Assembly: GCA_965656445.1 (NCBI GenBank)
Contig: CBFHKO010000001.1
Coordinates: 879,070 to 943,069, forward strand
Origin: JAHEJA01 sp965656445
GTDB lineage: Bacteria > Pseudomonadota > Alphaproteobacteria > Rhodobacterales > Rhodobacteraceae
Direction: 5' to 3'
DNA length: 64,000 nucleotides
Shown here: positions 8,429-16,268 of the stretch, one piece after another
Position numbering within the stretch: the stretch's first letter is position 1
Layout of the letters: the number at the start of each line of letters is the position of its first letter
The notes under the pieces: model-generated
The model's database searches: none
What the model was told of the DNA's origin: nothing
What the model saw: only the letters and a program-made list of their open reading frames with translations
Program-made: the position numbers and the translations under genes

Positions 8429-10084
8429 ATGGCTAATCGACGGATCATATCATTGTGGTTTCCACGGCTCGGCGTGGAACGTGTTTTGCGACAGCGACGC
8501 GATGGGTTTGAGGGTCCTATGGCGATTGTGCAGGATCAAAATCAGATGCAAATCGTGTCCTCATTGACGCCAGCCGCCGAAGCGGTGGGGCTCCGTGTGG
8601 GGCAACCCTTGCGAGACGCCCAAGCGATGTGTCCAGAGCTCATCACACGCTTGCGCAATCCTCAAGCGGAACTCACCTTTTTGCGCAGCCTCGCACGGTG
8701 GGCCGGTAAATTCACGCCGTGGGTTGGAATTGATGCCCCCTCGGGTTTGACGTTAGACATCACTGGCTGTGCACATCTCTTTGGGTCCGAAGAGGGATTG
8801 GTAGAGGCTATGTGCGACGACTGTCAGTCCCTTGGGGTTAGCGTTTATGCAGGATGTGCCGATACGGTTGGGGCGGCTTGGGCTTTGGCGCGGTATTCTG
8901 GACAAACGGCGCAGAGCCATCGCTCTGGCGATGCGATTGATCAAGAAGCGCGCGCAACACGGTCGCGCGCGGTGAAGCGGCGCAATTGGGAACGCGGGGG
9001 CGCGCGCCCAACGGTAAAAGTCGCAAAAGAACGCGTCCATTTTATTGCCCCCTCTGGTGTAGCGCATGATCAGCTCAAAGATTTACCCATTGCGGCCTTG
9101 CGATTGGACAGTGCAATCGTTGAACAATTATCACGATTAGGATTGCGGCGCATTGGTGATTTAGCGGGCCAACCCCGTGCAGGACTGGCGCGCCGATTTG
9201 GTAAAGAGTTGGTCCTGAGGCTAGATCAAGCAATGGGAAGCACACCCGAACCTGTGTCGCCAATAAAGGACATTCCGCATTTTGGGGTTCGAATGGGGTT
9301 TCCTGATCCTATCGGCCTGCACGAGGATATTATCGCAGCACTTGATCGGCTACTGCCGCGATTGTGTGACAAGCTTACCCTGCATTCCAAGGGCGCGCGA
9401 CGGGTCCGCGTTCAAGGATTTTGCGCCGATGACACGATGAGCTCGATTGATGTCGGCTTGGCAAAAGCCAGCGATGATCCCGAGCGCATCCGCCCCTTGC
9501 TCATTTTGAGGCTGGACGAGTTGGATGTTGGGTTTGGATTAGACGTTCTCAGGCTTGAGGCCTATGTCACAGAACCGCTCTATCAGAGAGAAATGACAGG
9601 TCACCTAGAAGCAGGGGCACGTGTGAAAGCGGGATTACAGCAAGAAAACGCTGTTTTGGATTTGATTGGACGACTAGGCGCGCGGCTGGGGATGGATGCC
9701 ATTACGCGCCTTCATCCTGCGCAAAGCCATATCCCTGAAAAGACATATAATGTTTTATCCGCAGCGTGGTCAGAGCCCTGTGAGAATTGGCCCGATCATC
9801 ATAAAATTCGGCCCACTGTAATGTGGCCCGTTGAACTTATCCAAGCTCCCGAAAACCCCACACCCCCGTCACAGTTTGTCTGGCGTGGCCGCAGGTTAGA
9901 AATAGAAAGTGCCGTTGGTCCAGAACGCATCGCCCCAGAATGGTGGTTAGACGATCCCAATTGGCGCAGCGGTGTGCGGGATTATTGGCGCGTCACCTGT
10001 AAAAGCGGCGATCAACTTTGGCTTTTCTTTGCTTATGGGGCCACGATGTCAGGCGGCTGGTTTTGCCAAGGACAATTTGGATAG
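8429..10084 (+). CDS. imuB: ImuB, Y-family polymerase-like SOS mutagenesis factor
   Basis: Y-family polymerase relative that normally acts as a clamp-binding hub for ImuA and DnaE2 in damage-induced mutagenesis. The N-terminus (RRIISLWFPRLGVERVLRQ) has LWFPRL where true polymerases carry the first catalytic aspartate. The second acidic motif is replaced by APSGLTLDITGCAHLFG, so the protein should be catalytically inactive, as is usual for ImuB. The little-finger part and the ImuB-specific C-terminus (RDYWRVTCKSGDQLWLFF) follow. I start at MANRRIIS (551 residues) because the LexA box and promoter lie just upstream. No imuA or dnaE2 is nearby, unlike the usual imuA-imuB-dnaE2 cassette. Confidence 0.9.
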   Translation: MANRRIISLWFPRLGVERVLRQRRDGFEGPMAIVQDQNQMQIVSSLTPAAEAVGLRVGQPLRDAQAMCPELITRLRNPQAELTFLRSLARWAGKFTPWVGIDAPSGLTLDITGCAHLFGSEEGLVEAMCDDCQSLGVSVYAGCADTVGAAWALARYSGQTAQSHRSGDAIDQEARATRSRAVKRRNWERGGARPTVKVAKERVHFIAPSGVAHDQLKDLPIAALRLDSAIVEQLSRLGLRRIGDLAGQPRAGLARRFGKELVLRLDQAMGSTPEPVSPIKDIPHFGVRMGFPDPIGLHEDIIAALDRLLPRLCDKLTLHSKGARRVRVQGFCADDTMSSIDVGLAKASDDPERIRPLLILRLDELDVGFGLDVLRLEAYVTEPLYQREMTGHLEAGARVKAGLQQENAVLDLIGRLGARLGMDAITRLHPAQSHIPEKTYNVLSAAWSEPCENWPDHHKIRPTVMWPVELIQAPENPTPPSQFVWRGRRLEIESAVGPERIAPEWWLDDPNWRSGVRDYWRVTCKSGDQLWLFFAYGATMSGGWFCQGQFG

Positions 10085-10109
10085 GGCATGTCATCCATGA
10101 GCAAACGCC

Positions 10110-10140
10110 TTCGGCGAGAGTATTTTGGCAAAGATGAAGA
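10110..10140 (-). repeat. Repeated 3' module, core-only copy C
   Basis: On the minus strand, a few bases after the stop of the cupin gene: TCTTCATCTTTGCCAAAATACTC, then a short hairpin CGCC-GAAG-GCG. Only the core is shared with copies A and B; the GC-rich terminator hairpin is not present. It lies in the 62-bp gap between convergent imuB and the aminohydrolase gene. Confidence 0.6.
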
Positions 10141-10146
10141 CTATCC

Positions 10147-10971
10147 TCAGAAAGGAAGCTTCATGTGGCGGTTCACATCTTTGTAGAGAAGATAACGGAA
10201 TTTACCCGGACCGCCCGCATAGCAGGCTTGAGGGCAAAAGGCGCGTAACCACATATAGTCCCCTGCTTCGACTTCGACCCAGTCTTGGTTCAAGCGATAG
10301 ACGGCTTTGCCCTCTAGGACATAGAGTCCATGCTCCATAACATGCGTTTCCGCAAAGGGGATAACGGCACCGGGTTCAAAGGTGACAATGTTCACATGCA
10401 TGTCGTGGCGCAAATCCGTCGGGTCCACAAAGCGAGAGGTCGCCCATTTCCCATCTGTTCCTGGCATAGGGGTCGGAGGGACGAGGGATTCATGCGTGAC
10501 AAAAGCCTCTGGATGATCAAGCCCATCAACGGCTTCGTATGCTTTACGCACCCAGTGGAATGTGGCCACAGCATCAGAGCGGTTAAAAATTTCCCATGTT
10601 TGACCCGCTGGAATATAGGCATAGCCCCCTGTTTCCAAGACATGCTGTGTCCCATCCAAAGACAATTCCACCGTTCCAGACACAACAAACACAACACCTT
10701 GGGCCGCCATGTTCGTTTCAGGCCGTTTGCTTCCGCCCTGAGGGTCGAGTTCAACAATATACTGGCTAAAGGTTTCAGCGAACCCAGACAAAGGCCGCGA
10801 CAACACCCACATGCGCATACCTGTCCAAAACGGCAGGTAAGACGTCACAATATCCGTATATGTCCCTTTGGGGATAACGGCATAAGCCTCTGTGAACATT
10901 GCCCGATCCGTCAGCAACTGTGTCTGAGGTGGCAGCCCACCCTTAGGCGCATAGTAGGGGGTATCTGACAT
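10147..10971 (-). CDS. allE: (S)-ureidoglycine aminohydrolase (bicupin, AllE/UGHY type)
   Basis: Metal-dependent bicupin that releases ammonia from ureidoglycine to give ureidoglycolate in purine (allantoin) catabolism. Its 274 residues hold two cupin domains: the first centred on QGVVFVVSGTVELSLDG, the second on FAETHVMEHGLYVLEG, where the histidines and glutamate are the expected metal ligands. N-terminal YAPKGGLPPQTQLLTDRA and C-terminal FRYLLYKDVNRH are family landmarks. No other allantoin genes lie next to it; it stands alone between convergent imuB and the M16 operon. Cytoplasmic; regulation not visible. Confidence 0.88.
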   Translation of the reverse strand: MSDTPYYAPKGGLPPQTQLLTDRAMFTEAYAVIPKGTYTDIVTSYLPFWTGMRMWVLSRPLSGFAETFSQYIVELDPQGGSKRPETNMAAQGVVFVVSGTVELSLDGTQHVLETGGYAYIPAGQTWEIFNRSDAVATFHWVRKAYEAVDGLDHPEAFVTHESLVPPTPMPGTDGKWATSRFVDPTDLRHDMHVNIVTFEPGAVIPFAETHVMEHGLYVLEGKAVYRLNQDWVEVEAGDYMWLRAFCPQACYAGGPGKFRYLLYKDVNRHMKLPF

Positions 10972-11069
10972 GGTTGGTCCCTTGTAAGCTTTACACTAGA
11001 GGTAACGACACTCTGCCGACTTTCATAGACGGGGCGACGCCACAAAGACTATCTTGGGAAATTTGAAAA

Positions 11070-12371
11070 TCACTCTAATCCTTCGGGCATTCCGACAATC
11101 ATAAAGCGGAGGGCATCGGGCTGAATAAGGCGTTTGGCAATACGCTTGGTATCTTCAAGTGTCACAGCCTCGATATAGGAATTGCGGTTTTTTACGTAGT
11201 CAGGGGTCAGACCATCATATTGCATTCCAACGAGGATGTTCGCGATGCGGGCGTTCCCGTCGAACCGCAATGGATATGCCCCCGTCAAATAGGTTTTAGC
11301 CTGCGATAACTCTTCTTCGGTCACGCCATTTTCTGCGATATCCCGCCAGAGGTCTTGGACGACCTCAACCGCCTCTTTGACCCGATCATTCGCTGTTGCA
11401 AACTGCCCAAGGTAGAGATCCGCATAAGCGCGCGACGACAAGTATGATCCTACACCATAGGTCAAACCCCGTTTCTCACGCAGCTCTGTCATCAGCCTGC
11501 TTTCAAAATTGCCACCGCCAATAATTGTGTTCAACACATAAGCCGCAAAGAAATCTGGATCATCCCGATCGATTCCCGCGTGGCCAAACAAAATCACCGA
11601 TTGTGGCGTATCAAATGGTACGACACGCACCCCTGTTTCCAGTGAGATATCCGCCTCAGCTGGCAAAGCAAGGGGCGTGGTTTCGGGAAGATCCCCGAGC
11701 AAATCATCAATGAGCTCAGACAAATCTTGTGCTGAAATATCACCAACGGCAGAGACGATAACCCTGTCGCGAACAAGGATTTGTTTGTGAATGTCCGCTA
11801 GATCCTGTTTGGTAATGGACCCAACCGTGTCCACGGTTCCGATGTCCTCAGAGCCATAGGGATGATCTCCGAATGCTTCTGCGTTCCAGGCGCGGCCCAC
11901 CATTTTATTGGGGTCTTTTTCTTGGGACTGAATGATCGACACAACTTGGGATTTCACGCGATCTACGGCATCTTGGTCAAATCGTGGTTCAACCAAAGAC
12001 TGACGCAGCAAGGCAACAGCCTCATCCCGATTCTCGGTCAAGAACCGAGCGGAGACAGACACCGCGTCGGAATAGGCATCATAACCAAAGCTCGCCGCAA
12101 GGCTGTCACGGGCCGTACTAAAGCGTCGGGCGTCCATATCGCCTGAGCCTTCTTCGAGAAGGCCCATCATGAGATTAACGATACCGCGTTTTTCAAGCGG
12201 CTCTACTGACGTTCCCCCTTTGAACCGAAGCTCCAACGCCACAAATGGAATGTTGCGGTCTTCGACCAACCAAGCCGATATGCCACCATCAGTTTCGACC
12301 TGTTGGATATCTGTCGCGGCCTGAAGCGGCAGGCCTAGGATAATCAAAACTGCAAAAAGACGACTGATCAT
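11070..12371 (-). CDS. M16 family peptidase-like protein, non-catalytic partner
   Basis: Second of two tandem M16 (pitrilysin/processing-peptidase) proteins. A signal peptide (MISRLFAVLIILGLPLQA) sends the 433-residue protein to the periplasm. The fold is recognisable (FVALELRFKGGTS, then RGLTYGVGSYLSSRAYADLY in the second half), but the zinc motif HxxEH is absent: the equivalent region reads NLMMGLLEEG. It is therefore likely the substrate-binding partner of the catalytic M16 protein encoded just upstream, as in heterodimeric mitochondrial processing peptidase. The two genes overlap by 4 nt (ATGA), which favours coupled translation and equal amounts. Confidence 0.9.
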   Translation of the reverse strand: MISRLFAVLIILGLPLQAATDIQQVETDGGISAWLVEDRNIPFVALELRFKGGTSVEPLEKRGIVNLMMGLLEEGSGDMDARRFSTARDSLAASFGYDAYSDAVSVSARFLTENRDEAVALLRQSLVEPRFDQDAVDRVKSQVVSIIQSQEKDPNKMVGRAWNAEAFGDHPYGSEDIGTVDTVGSITKQDLADIHKQILVRDRVIVSAVGDISAQDLSELIDDLLGDLPETTPLALPAEADISLETGVRVVPFDTPQSVILFGHAGIDRDDPDFFAAYVLNTIIGGGNFESRLMTELREKRGLTYGVGSYLSSRAYADLYLGQFATANDRVKEAVEVVQDLWRDIAENGVTEEELSQAKTYLTGAYPLRFDGNARIANILVGMQYDGLTPDYVKNRNSYIEAVTLEDTKRIAKRLIQPDALRFMIVGMPEGLE

Positions 12372-13708
12372 TTGCTTTCCTCCCGCGATTTTATCATCCA
12401 GCCCGTCACTGAATTTTCGGGAACCAATAGATCCTTTGCGGCTTGGATAATCTCATCCGCTGTGACGGCCTCAAGCACATCCGGCCATGCATGCACATCC
12501 TCAATCGTCAAACCAACGGCCAATGCCTTTCCATACATATTGGCAAGGGATTGGGTGTTGTCCTGCGCGTAGATGCTTTCAGCGCGAATTTGCTTTTTAA
12601 ATCGGTCTAAGTGGTCTTGATCAACACCATTCTCGATGAAATCTGCAATTGCTTGATCCATTGCTGTTTCAGCTTGCTCAAGCGTCACGTCTTGGCTGGG
12701 CACAACAACCAACGAAAAGGTGCCATCATCCACTGAAGTTCCAGAGTAGAACGCCCCTGAATAAACGGAAACTTGGCTCTCAAATTGAAGCTTTTGCGTC
12801 AAAACAGATGTTTGGTCCCCGCCCAATAGCTGCGCCAATAGAGTTAAGGCCGCCGCTTGGGTTTGATTATCGCTGTCCCTCTCGGGTGCGATATAGGCGC
12901 GGGTCACGTAATCTTGGGTAACGCGCGCATCATGAAAGGTCATGCGACGCTCTGACGTGTGTGGCGGTTCTTGCGGTCGTTGACGCGGGCGAAGCTCTGG
13001 ATTTGCAGGGATGACGCCATAATAGGTCTGCGCCAAAGATTTAACCGTATCAGGCTCGACATCCCCTGCCACGACCAGAATGGCATTATTCGGTGCGTAA
13101 TACTGTCGATAATACGCCAATGCATCGGCTAGGGTCAGCTTTTCCATTTCATGACGCCAGCCGATGATGGGGACACCATAGCGATGGTTCAAAAACAAAG
13201 CCGCGTTGCGCTGTTCCCGAAACAATGCGCCAGGATCATTTTCGACACGCATATTTCGTTCTTCGATAATCACATCACGTTCTGTGAGAATGTCCGCTTC
13301 GTCTAGATCGAGATTGACCATACGATCCGCTTCCATTTTCATCATCAACTCGAGCCGATCCGCGGCGATGCGTTGGTGATAAGCCGTATAGTCGTAACTG
13401 GTAAAAGCATTGTCCGATCCGCCGTTTTCCGCGACAGTGCGTGAGAATTCACCACTTTCAAGGGTCTTGGTTTTTTTGAACAAAAGATGTTCGAGAAAAT
13501 GAGCAACACCAGAAACCCCCGGCGTTTCATCCGCAGATCCCGCTTTGTACCATACCATATGAACGACAACAGGGGCGCGGTGATCTTCGATCACGACCAC
13601 GTCCATACCATTATCCAGTTTAAAGGTTGTGACCGCGTCAGAGATTGCTCCTAACACCGGAGTACCCAGAGCCAAAATAAACCCAACAGTCAATTTTAAT
13701 GCACGCAT
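12368..13708 (-). CDS. M16 family zinc metallopeptidase (catalytic)
   Basis: Periplasmic pitrilysin-type zinc peptidase, 446 residues from ATG 13708, the start preceded by AAGGAGAAAG. The signal peptide is MRALKLTVGFILALGTPVLGA. The inverted zinc motif HxxEH is HFLEH (H70, E73, H74), and the third ligand is probably a glutamate in IIEER (about 149-150). The C-terminal half keeps the non-catalytic M16 repeat. It is paired with an inactive M16 protein through a 4-nt overlap. It follows the DUF3035 lipoprotein gene and lspA, so it belongs to a run of envelope genes. Substrate unknown. Confidence 0.92.
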   Translation of the reverse strand: MRALKLTVGFILALGTPVLGAISDAVTTFKLDNGMDVVVIEDHRAPVVVHMVWYKAGSADETPGVSGVAHFLEHLLFKKTKTLESGEFSRTVAENGGSDNAFTSYDYTAYHQRIAADRLELMMKMEADRMVNLDLDEADILTERDVIIEERNMRVENDPGALFREQRNAALFLNHRYGVPIIGWRHEMEKLTLADALAYYRQYYAPNNAILVVAGDVEPDTVKSLAQTYYGVIPANPELRPRQRPQEPPHTSERRMTFHDARVTQDYVTRAYIAPERDSDNQTQAAALTLLAQLLGGDQTSVLTQKLQFESQVSVYSGAFYSGTSVDDGTFSLVVVPSQDVTLEQAETAMDQAIADFIENGVDQDHLDRFKKQIRAESIYAQDNTQSLANMYGKALAVGLTIEDVHAWPDVLEAVTADEIIQAAKDLLVPENSVTGWMIKSREESK

Positions 13709-13766
13709 CTCTTTCTCCTTTAGAAATAAGATACGCTTGGCAATCGGGGTTTCAAGCCGCTTCGCG

Positions 13767-14126
13767 TTATCGTGATAACTTGCCACGCATCCAATTGAAT
13801 AATCCACCAAGTCTTGATGGCTTTTTGGCTTGCTTGAGTGGCACCAAATCTGACGGGTCCGCATTTGGAGCACTCTGCTCGCGCGTCACCGTCTGAGACA
13901 CGACAGGAATTTGGCGAACCATATCTGCGCGATTTGGGCCATTACTCGCAGGAGATGGCAATGCCGCAAAAGAGCTCGGCATTTCCAAAGGCTTAAAGAC
14001 TTGGGTCTGATAGGGATCAGGGCCCCCAGTTGGGCTATAGTAATTAATAGGCGCAGGTTTATTCCCTTTGGAACATCCTGCCACAGCTAGCGCCAGCACA
14101 ACAAACAGCACACCAGATCGCTTCAT
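13767..14126 (-). CDS. DUF3035 lipoprotein (BamF-like)
   Basis: Outer-membrane-type lipoprotein of 119 residues: signal sequence MKRSGVLFVVLALAVAGC with the lipidated cysteine at 18, then a proline-rich, mostly unstructured chain. The segment FKPLEMPSSFAALPSP is the DUF3035 hallmark. DUF3035 proteins have been linked to the alphaproteobacterial BAM complex as BamF, but I cannot confirm that role here. The C-terminus is basic (LFNWMRGKLSR). It lies between lspA, the peptidase that processes lipoproteins, and the M16 pair, all on one strand. Confidence 0.8.
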   Translation of the reverse strand: MKRSGVLFVVLALAVAGCSKGNKPAPINYYSPTGGPDPYQTQVFKPLEMPSSFAALPSPASNGPNRADMVRQIPVVSQTVTREQSAPNADPSDLVPLKQAKKPSRLGGLFNWMRGKLSR

Positions 14127-14177
14127 CCCAATCTCCTCACCAGTTGCGAAAACAAATAGACCATACCGCGCAAAAGG

Positions 14178-14648
14178 TCATCCCTGTTTTTGAGCAGGGG
14201 GGATAATCGCCAATGCAACGGCCCCTGCAAAGATGGAAATATCCGCAACATTGAATGAAAACGGGTTAGAAAACCCACAGCAAGACATGTTCAAGAAATC
14301 AGCCACCGCACCATAGGCCACACGATCGACGACATTGCCAATAGCGCCACCGATGAGCAAACCAGCCGCAATATATCCAATCTTGCGCGGGCGTTCCCGA
14401 TAAATCCAAATCAAAACAAAACAGCAAATCGCAAGACTGATCGCAACCAAGACATATTGTGCAGAATGCGCATTATTGGAAAACAAGCCAAAGTTCATGC
14501 CCCTATTCCACGCCATTCGAAAATTCAAAACCGGAGGCAGTACATCAATTGCAAGAACCGTTTTGAGGTCCAAGACAAAAACAACATAAAGCTTGCTAAC
14601 TTGGTCCAGTATGAACGTTACAATTGCCGTTAGAAAGAGGGCGCGCAT
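14178..14648 (-). CDS. lspA: Lipoprotein signal peptidase (signal peptidase II)
   Basis: Inner-membrane aspartyl protease that cleaves signal peptides from prolipoproteins after lipid attachment. Its 156 residues form four membrane helices. The catalytic aspartates are D117 in GAVADFLN and D136 in FNVADISIF; the conserved GNVVDR (105-109) and AWNRGMNFG are also present. The start at 14648 is 9 nt after the purH stop, so it is cotranscribed with purH. The next gene downstream encodes a lipoprotein, a likely substrate. Confidence 0.95.
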   Translation of the reverse strand: MRALFLTAIVTFILDQVSKLYVVFVLDLKTVLAIDVLPPVLNFRMAWNRGMNFGLFSNNAHSAQYVLVAISLAICCFVLIWIYRERPRKIGYIAAGLLIGGAIGNVVDRVAYGAVADFLNMSCCGFSNPFSFNVADISIFAGAVALAIIPPAQKQG

Positions 14649-14657
14649 GGAGTGTCC

Positions 14658-16247
14658 TTAATGTCTAAAGTGGCGCATGCCTGTAAAGACCATTGCCAAG
14701 CCTGCCTCATCGGCAGCCGCAATAACATCTTCGTCGCGCATGGACCCACCTGGTTGAATGATCGCTGTGGCCCCAGCTTCGGCAGCGGTCAAAAGTCCGT
14801 CCGCAAAAGGGAAAAACGCATCAGAGGCCACAACAGATCCTTGTGTCAAAGGCGCCTCTAAGCCCAGCGCCTCTGCCATGTCTTGCGCTTTGCGCGCCGC
14901 AATACGACAGCTATCAACACGGCTCATTTGGCCCGCACCAACGCCCACAGTTGCGCCATCTTTGACGTAAACAATGGCATTCGATTTAACATGCTTGGCC
15001 ACTTTCCATGCGAACAAGAGGTCCGCCATTTCTTGATCACTTGGCGCACGTTTGGTCACAACTTTGAGATCGGCCAAATCAACATGACCGTTGTCTTTGT
15101 CTTGAACCAAATAACCACCAGACACCTGACGGATCGTCATATTCGACTGGGTCGGGTCCGCCATTTCACCCGTTGTCAAAAGGCGCAGGTTTTTCTTAGT
15201 TGAAAAGACTTCGATTGCCTCTTGGGTCGCATCAGGGGCGATCACAACTTCGGTAAAGATTTTTGTGATTTCCTCAGCTGTGGCACGATCTAGCGTCTCA
15301 TTCAGAGCGATAATGCCGCCAAAGGCCGATGTGCGATCACAGTCAAATGCGGATTTATAAGCCTCTAGCAACGTCGCGCCACGTGCAACGCCACAGGGGT
15401 TGGCATGTTTGATAATCGCACAGGCTGGGCCAAGGTCTGCCCCAAATTCACAAGCCAATTCAAAGGCCGCATCCGTGTCATTGATATTATTATAAGACAA
15501 CTCTTTGCCTTGGTGTTGGATTGCTGTGGCCACCCCTGGCCGGTGGGATCCATCAACATAGAATGAAGCTGATTGATGCGGGTTCTCACCATAGCGCAAT
15601 GTCTGCGCCAATTCACCTGCAACCGCGCGACGACGTGGGGCATCCTCACCGATAGCTTGGGCCATCCACCCTGAAACGGCCGCGTCATAGGCAGCGGTTC
15701 GTGCATAAGCGCGCTGTGCCATTTTTTGACGGAAGGCATAAGACGTTTGGCCTTCGTTGCCAGCAAGCTCAGCCAATAATTCTTCATAGTCCTCGACATC
15801 GACAACAGTTGTGACAAACCCATGGTTCTTCGCCGCAGCACGGATCATCGCAGGTCCGCCGATATCGATATTCTCAACGCATTCTTCATAATCGCCACCT
15901 TTGGCAACGGTTTCCTCAAATGGATAGAGGTTCACAACCAACAAATCGATGCCAGCTATCCCATGTTCGTCCATGGCGGCGGTGTGATCTGCATTATCAC
16001 GCAAGGCGAGCAATCCACCATGCACCATCGGATGCAATGTCTTTACCCGACCATCCATCATCTCTGGGAACCCAGTCACATCAGCGACATCTTTTACAGG
16101 CAATCCTGCATCACGAATGGCCTTGGCGCTCCCCCCTGTTGAAAGCAATTCCACCCCACCAGAGGACAAAGCCGTGGCAAGGTCTATCAAGCCAGTCTTG
16201 TCAGAAACGGAAATAAGGGCGCGGCGTACAGGGAAGAGATCAGTCAT
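14658..16247 (-). CDS. purH: Bifunctional AICAR transformylase / IMP cyclohydrolase
   Basis: Catalyses the last two steps of IMP synthesis: formylation of AICAR with 10-formyl-THF, then ring closure. The 529 residues are the standard length. The N-terminal IMP cyclohydrolase (MGS-like) domain starts ALISVSDKTGLIDLA and includes LLSTGGSAKAI; the C-terminal transformylase domain contains AIIKHANPCGVA with its lysine and histidine, and ends QPGGSMRDEDVIAAADEAGLAMVFTG. It lies 21 nt after the heparinase-like gene and 9 nt before lspA in a single-strand run, an order often seen in this family of bacteria. Confidence 0.97.
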   Translation of the reverse strand: MTDLFPVRRALISVSDKTGLIDLATALSSGGVELLSTGGSAKAIRDAGLPVKDVADVTGFPEMMDGRVKTLHPMVHGGLLALRDNADHTAAMDEHGIAGIDLLVVNLYPFEETVAKGGDYEECVENIDIGGPAMIRAAAKNHGFVTTVVDVEDYEELLAELAGNEGQTSYAFRQKMAQRAYARTAAYDAAVSGWMAQAIGEDAPRRRAVAGELAQTLRYGENPHQSASFYVDGSHRPGVATAIQHQGKELSYNNINDTDAAFELACEFGADLGPACAIIKHANPCGVARGATLLEAYKSAFDCDRTSAFGGIIALNETLDRATAEEITKIFTEVVIAPDATQEAIEVFSTKKNLRLLTTGEMADPTQSNMTIRQVSGGYLVQDKDNGHVDLADLKVVTKRAPSDQEMADLLFAWKVAKHVKSNAIVYVKDGATVGVGAGQMSRVDSCRIAARKAQDMAEALGLEAPLTQGSVVASDAFFPFADGLLTAAEAGATAIIQPGGSMRDEDVIAAADEAGLAMVFTGMRHFRH

Positions 16248-16268
16248 TCTAGAATATCCAAACAGTCA

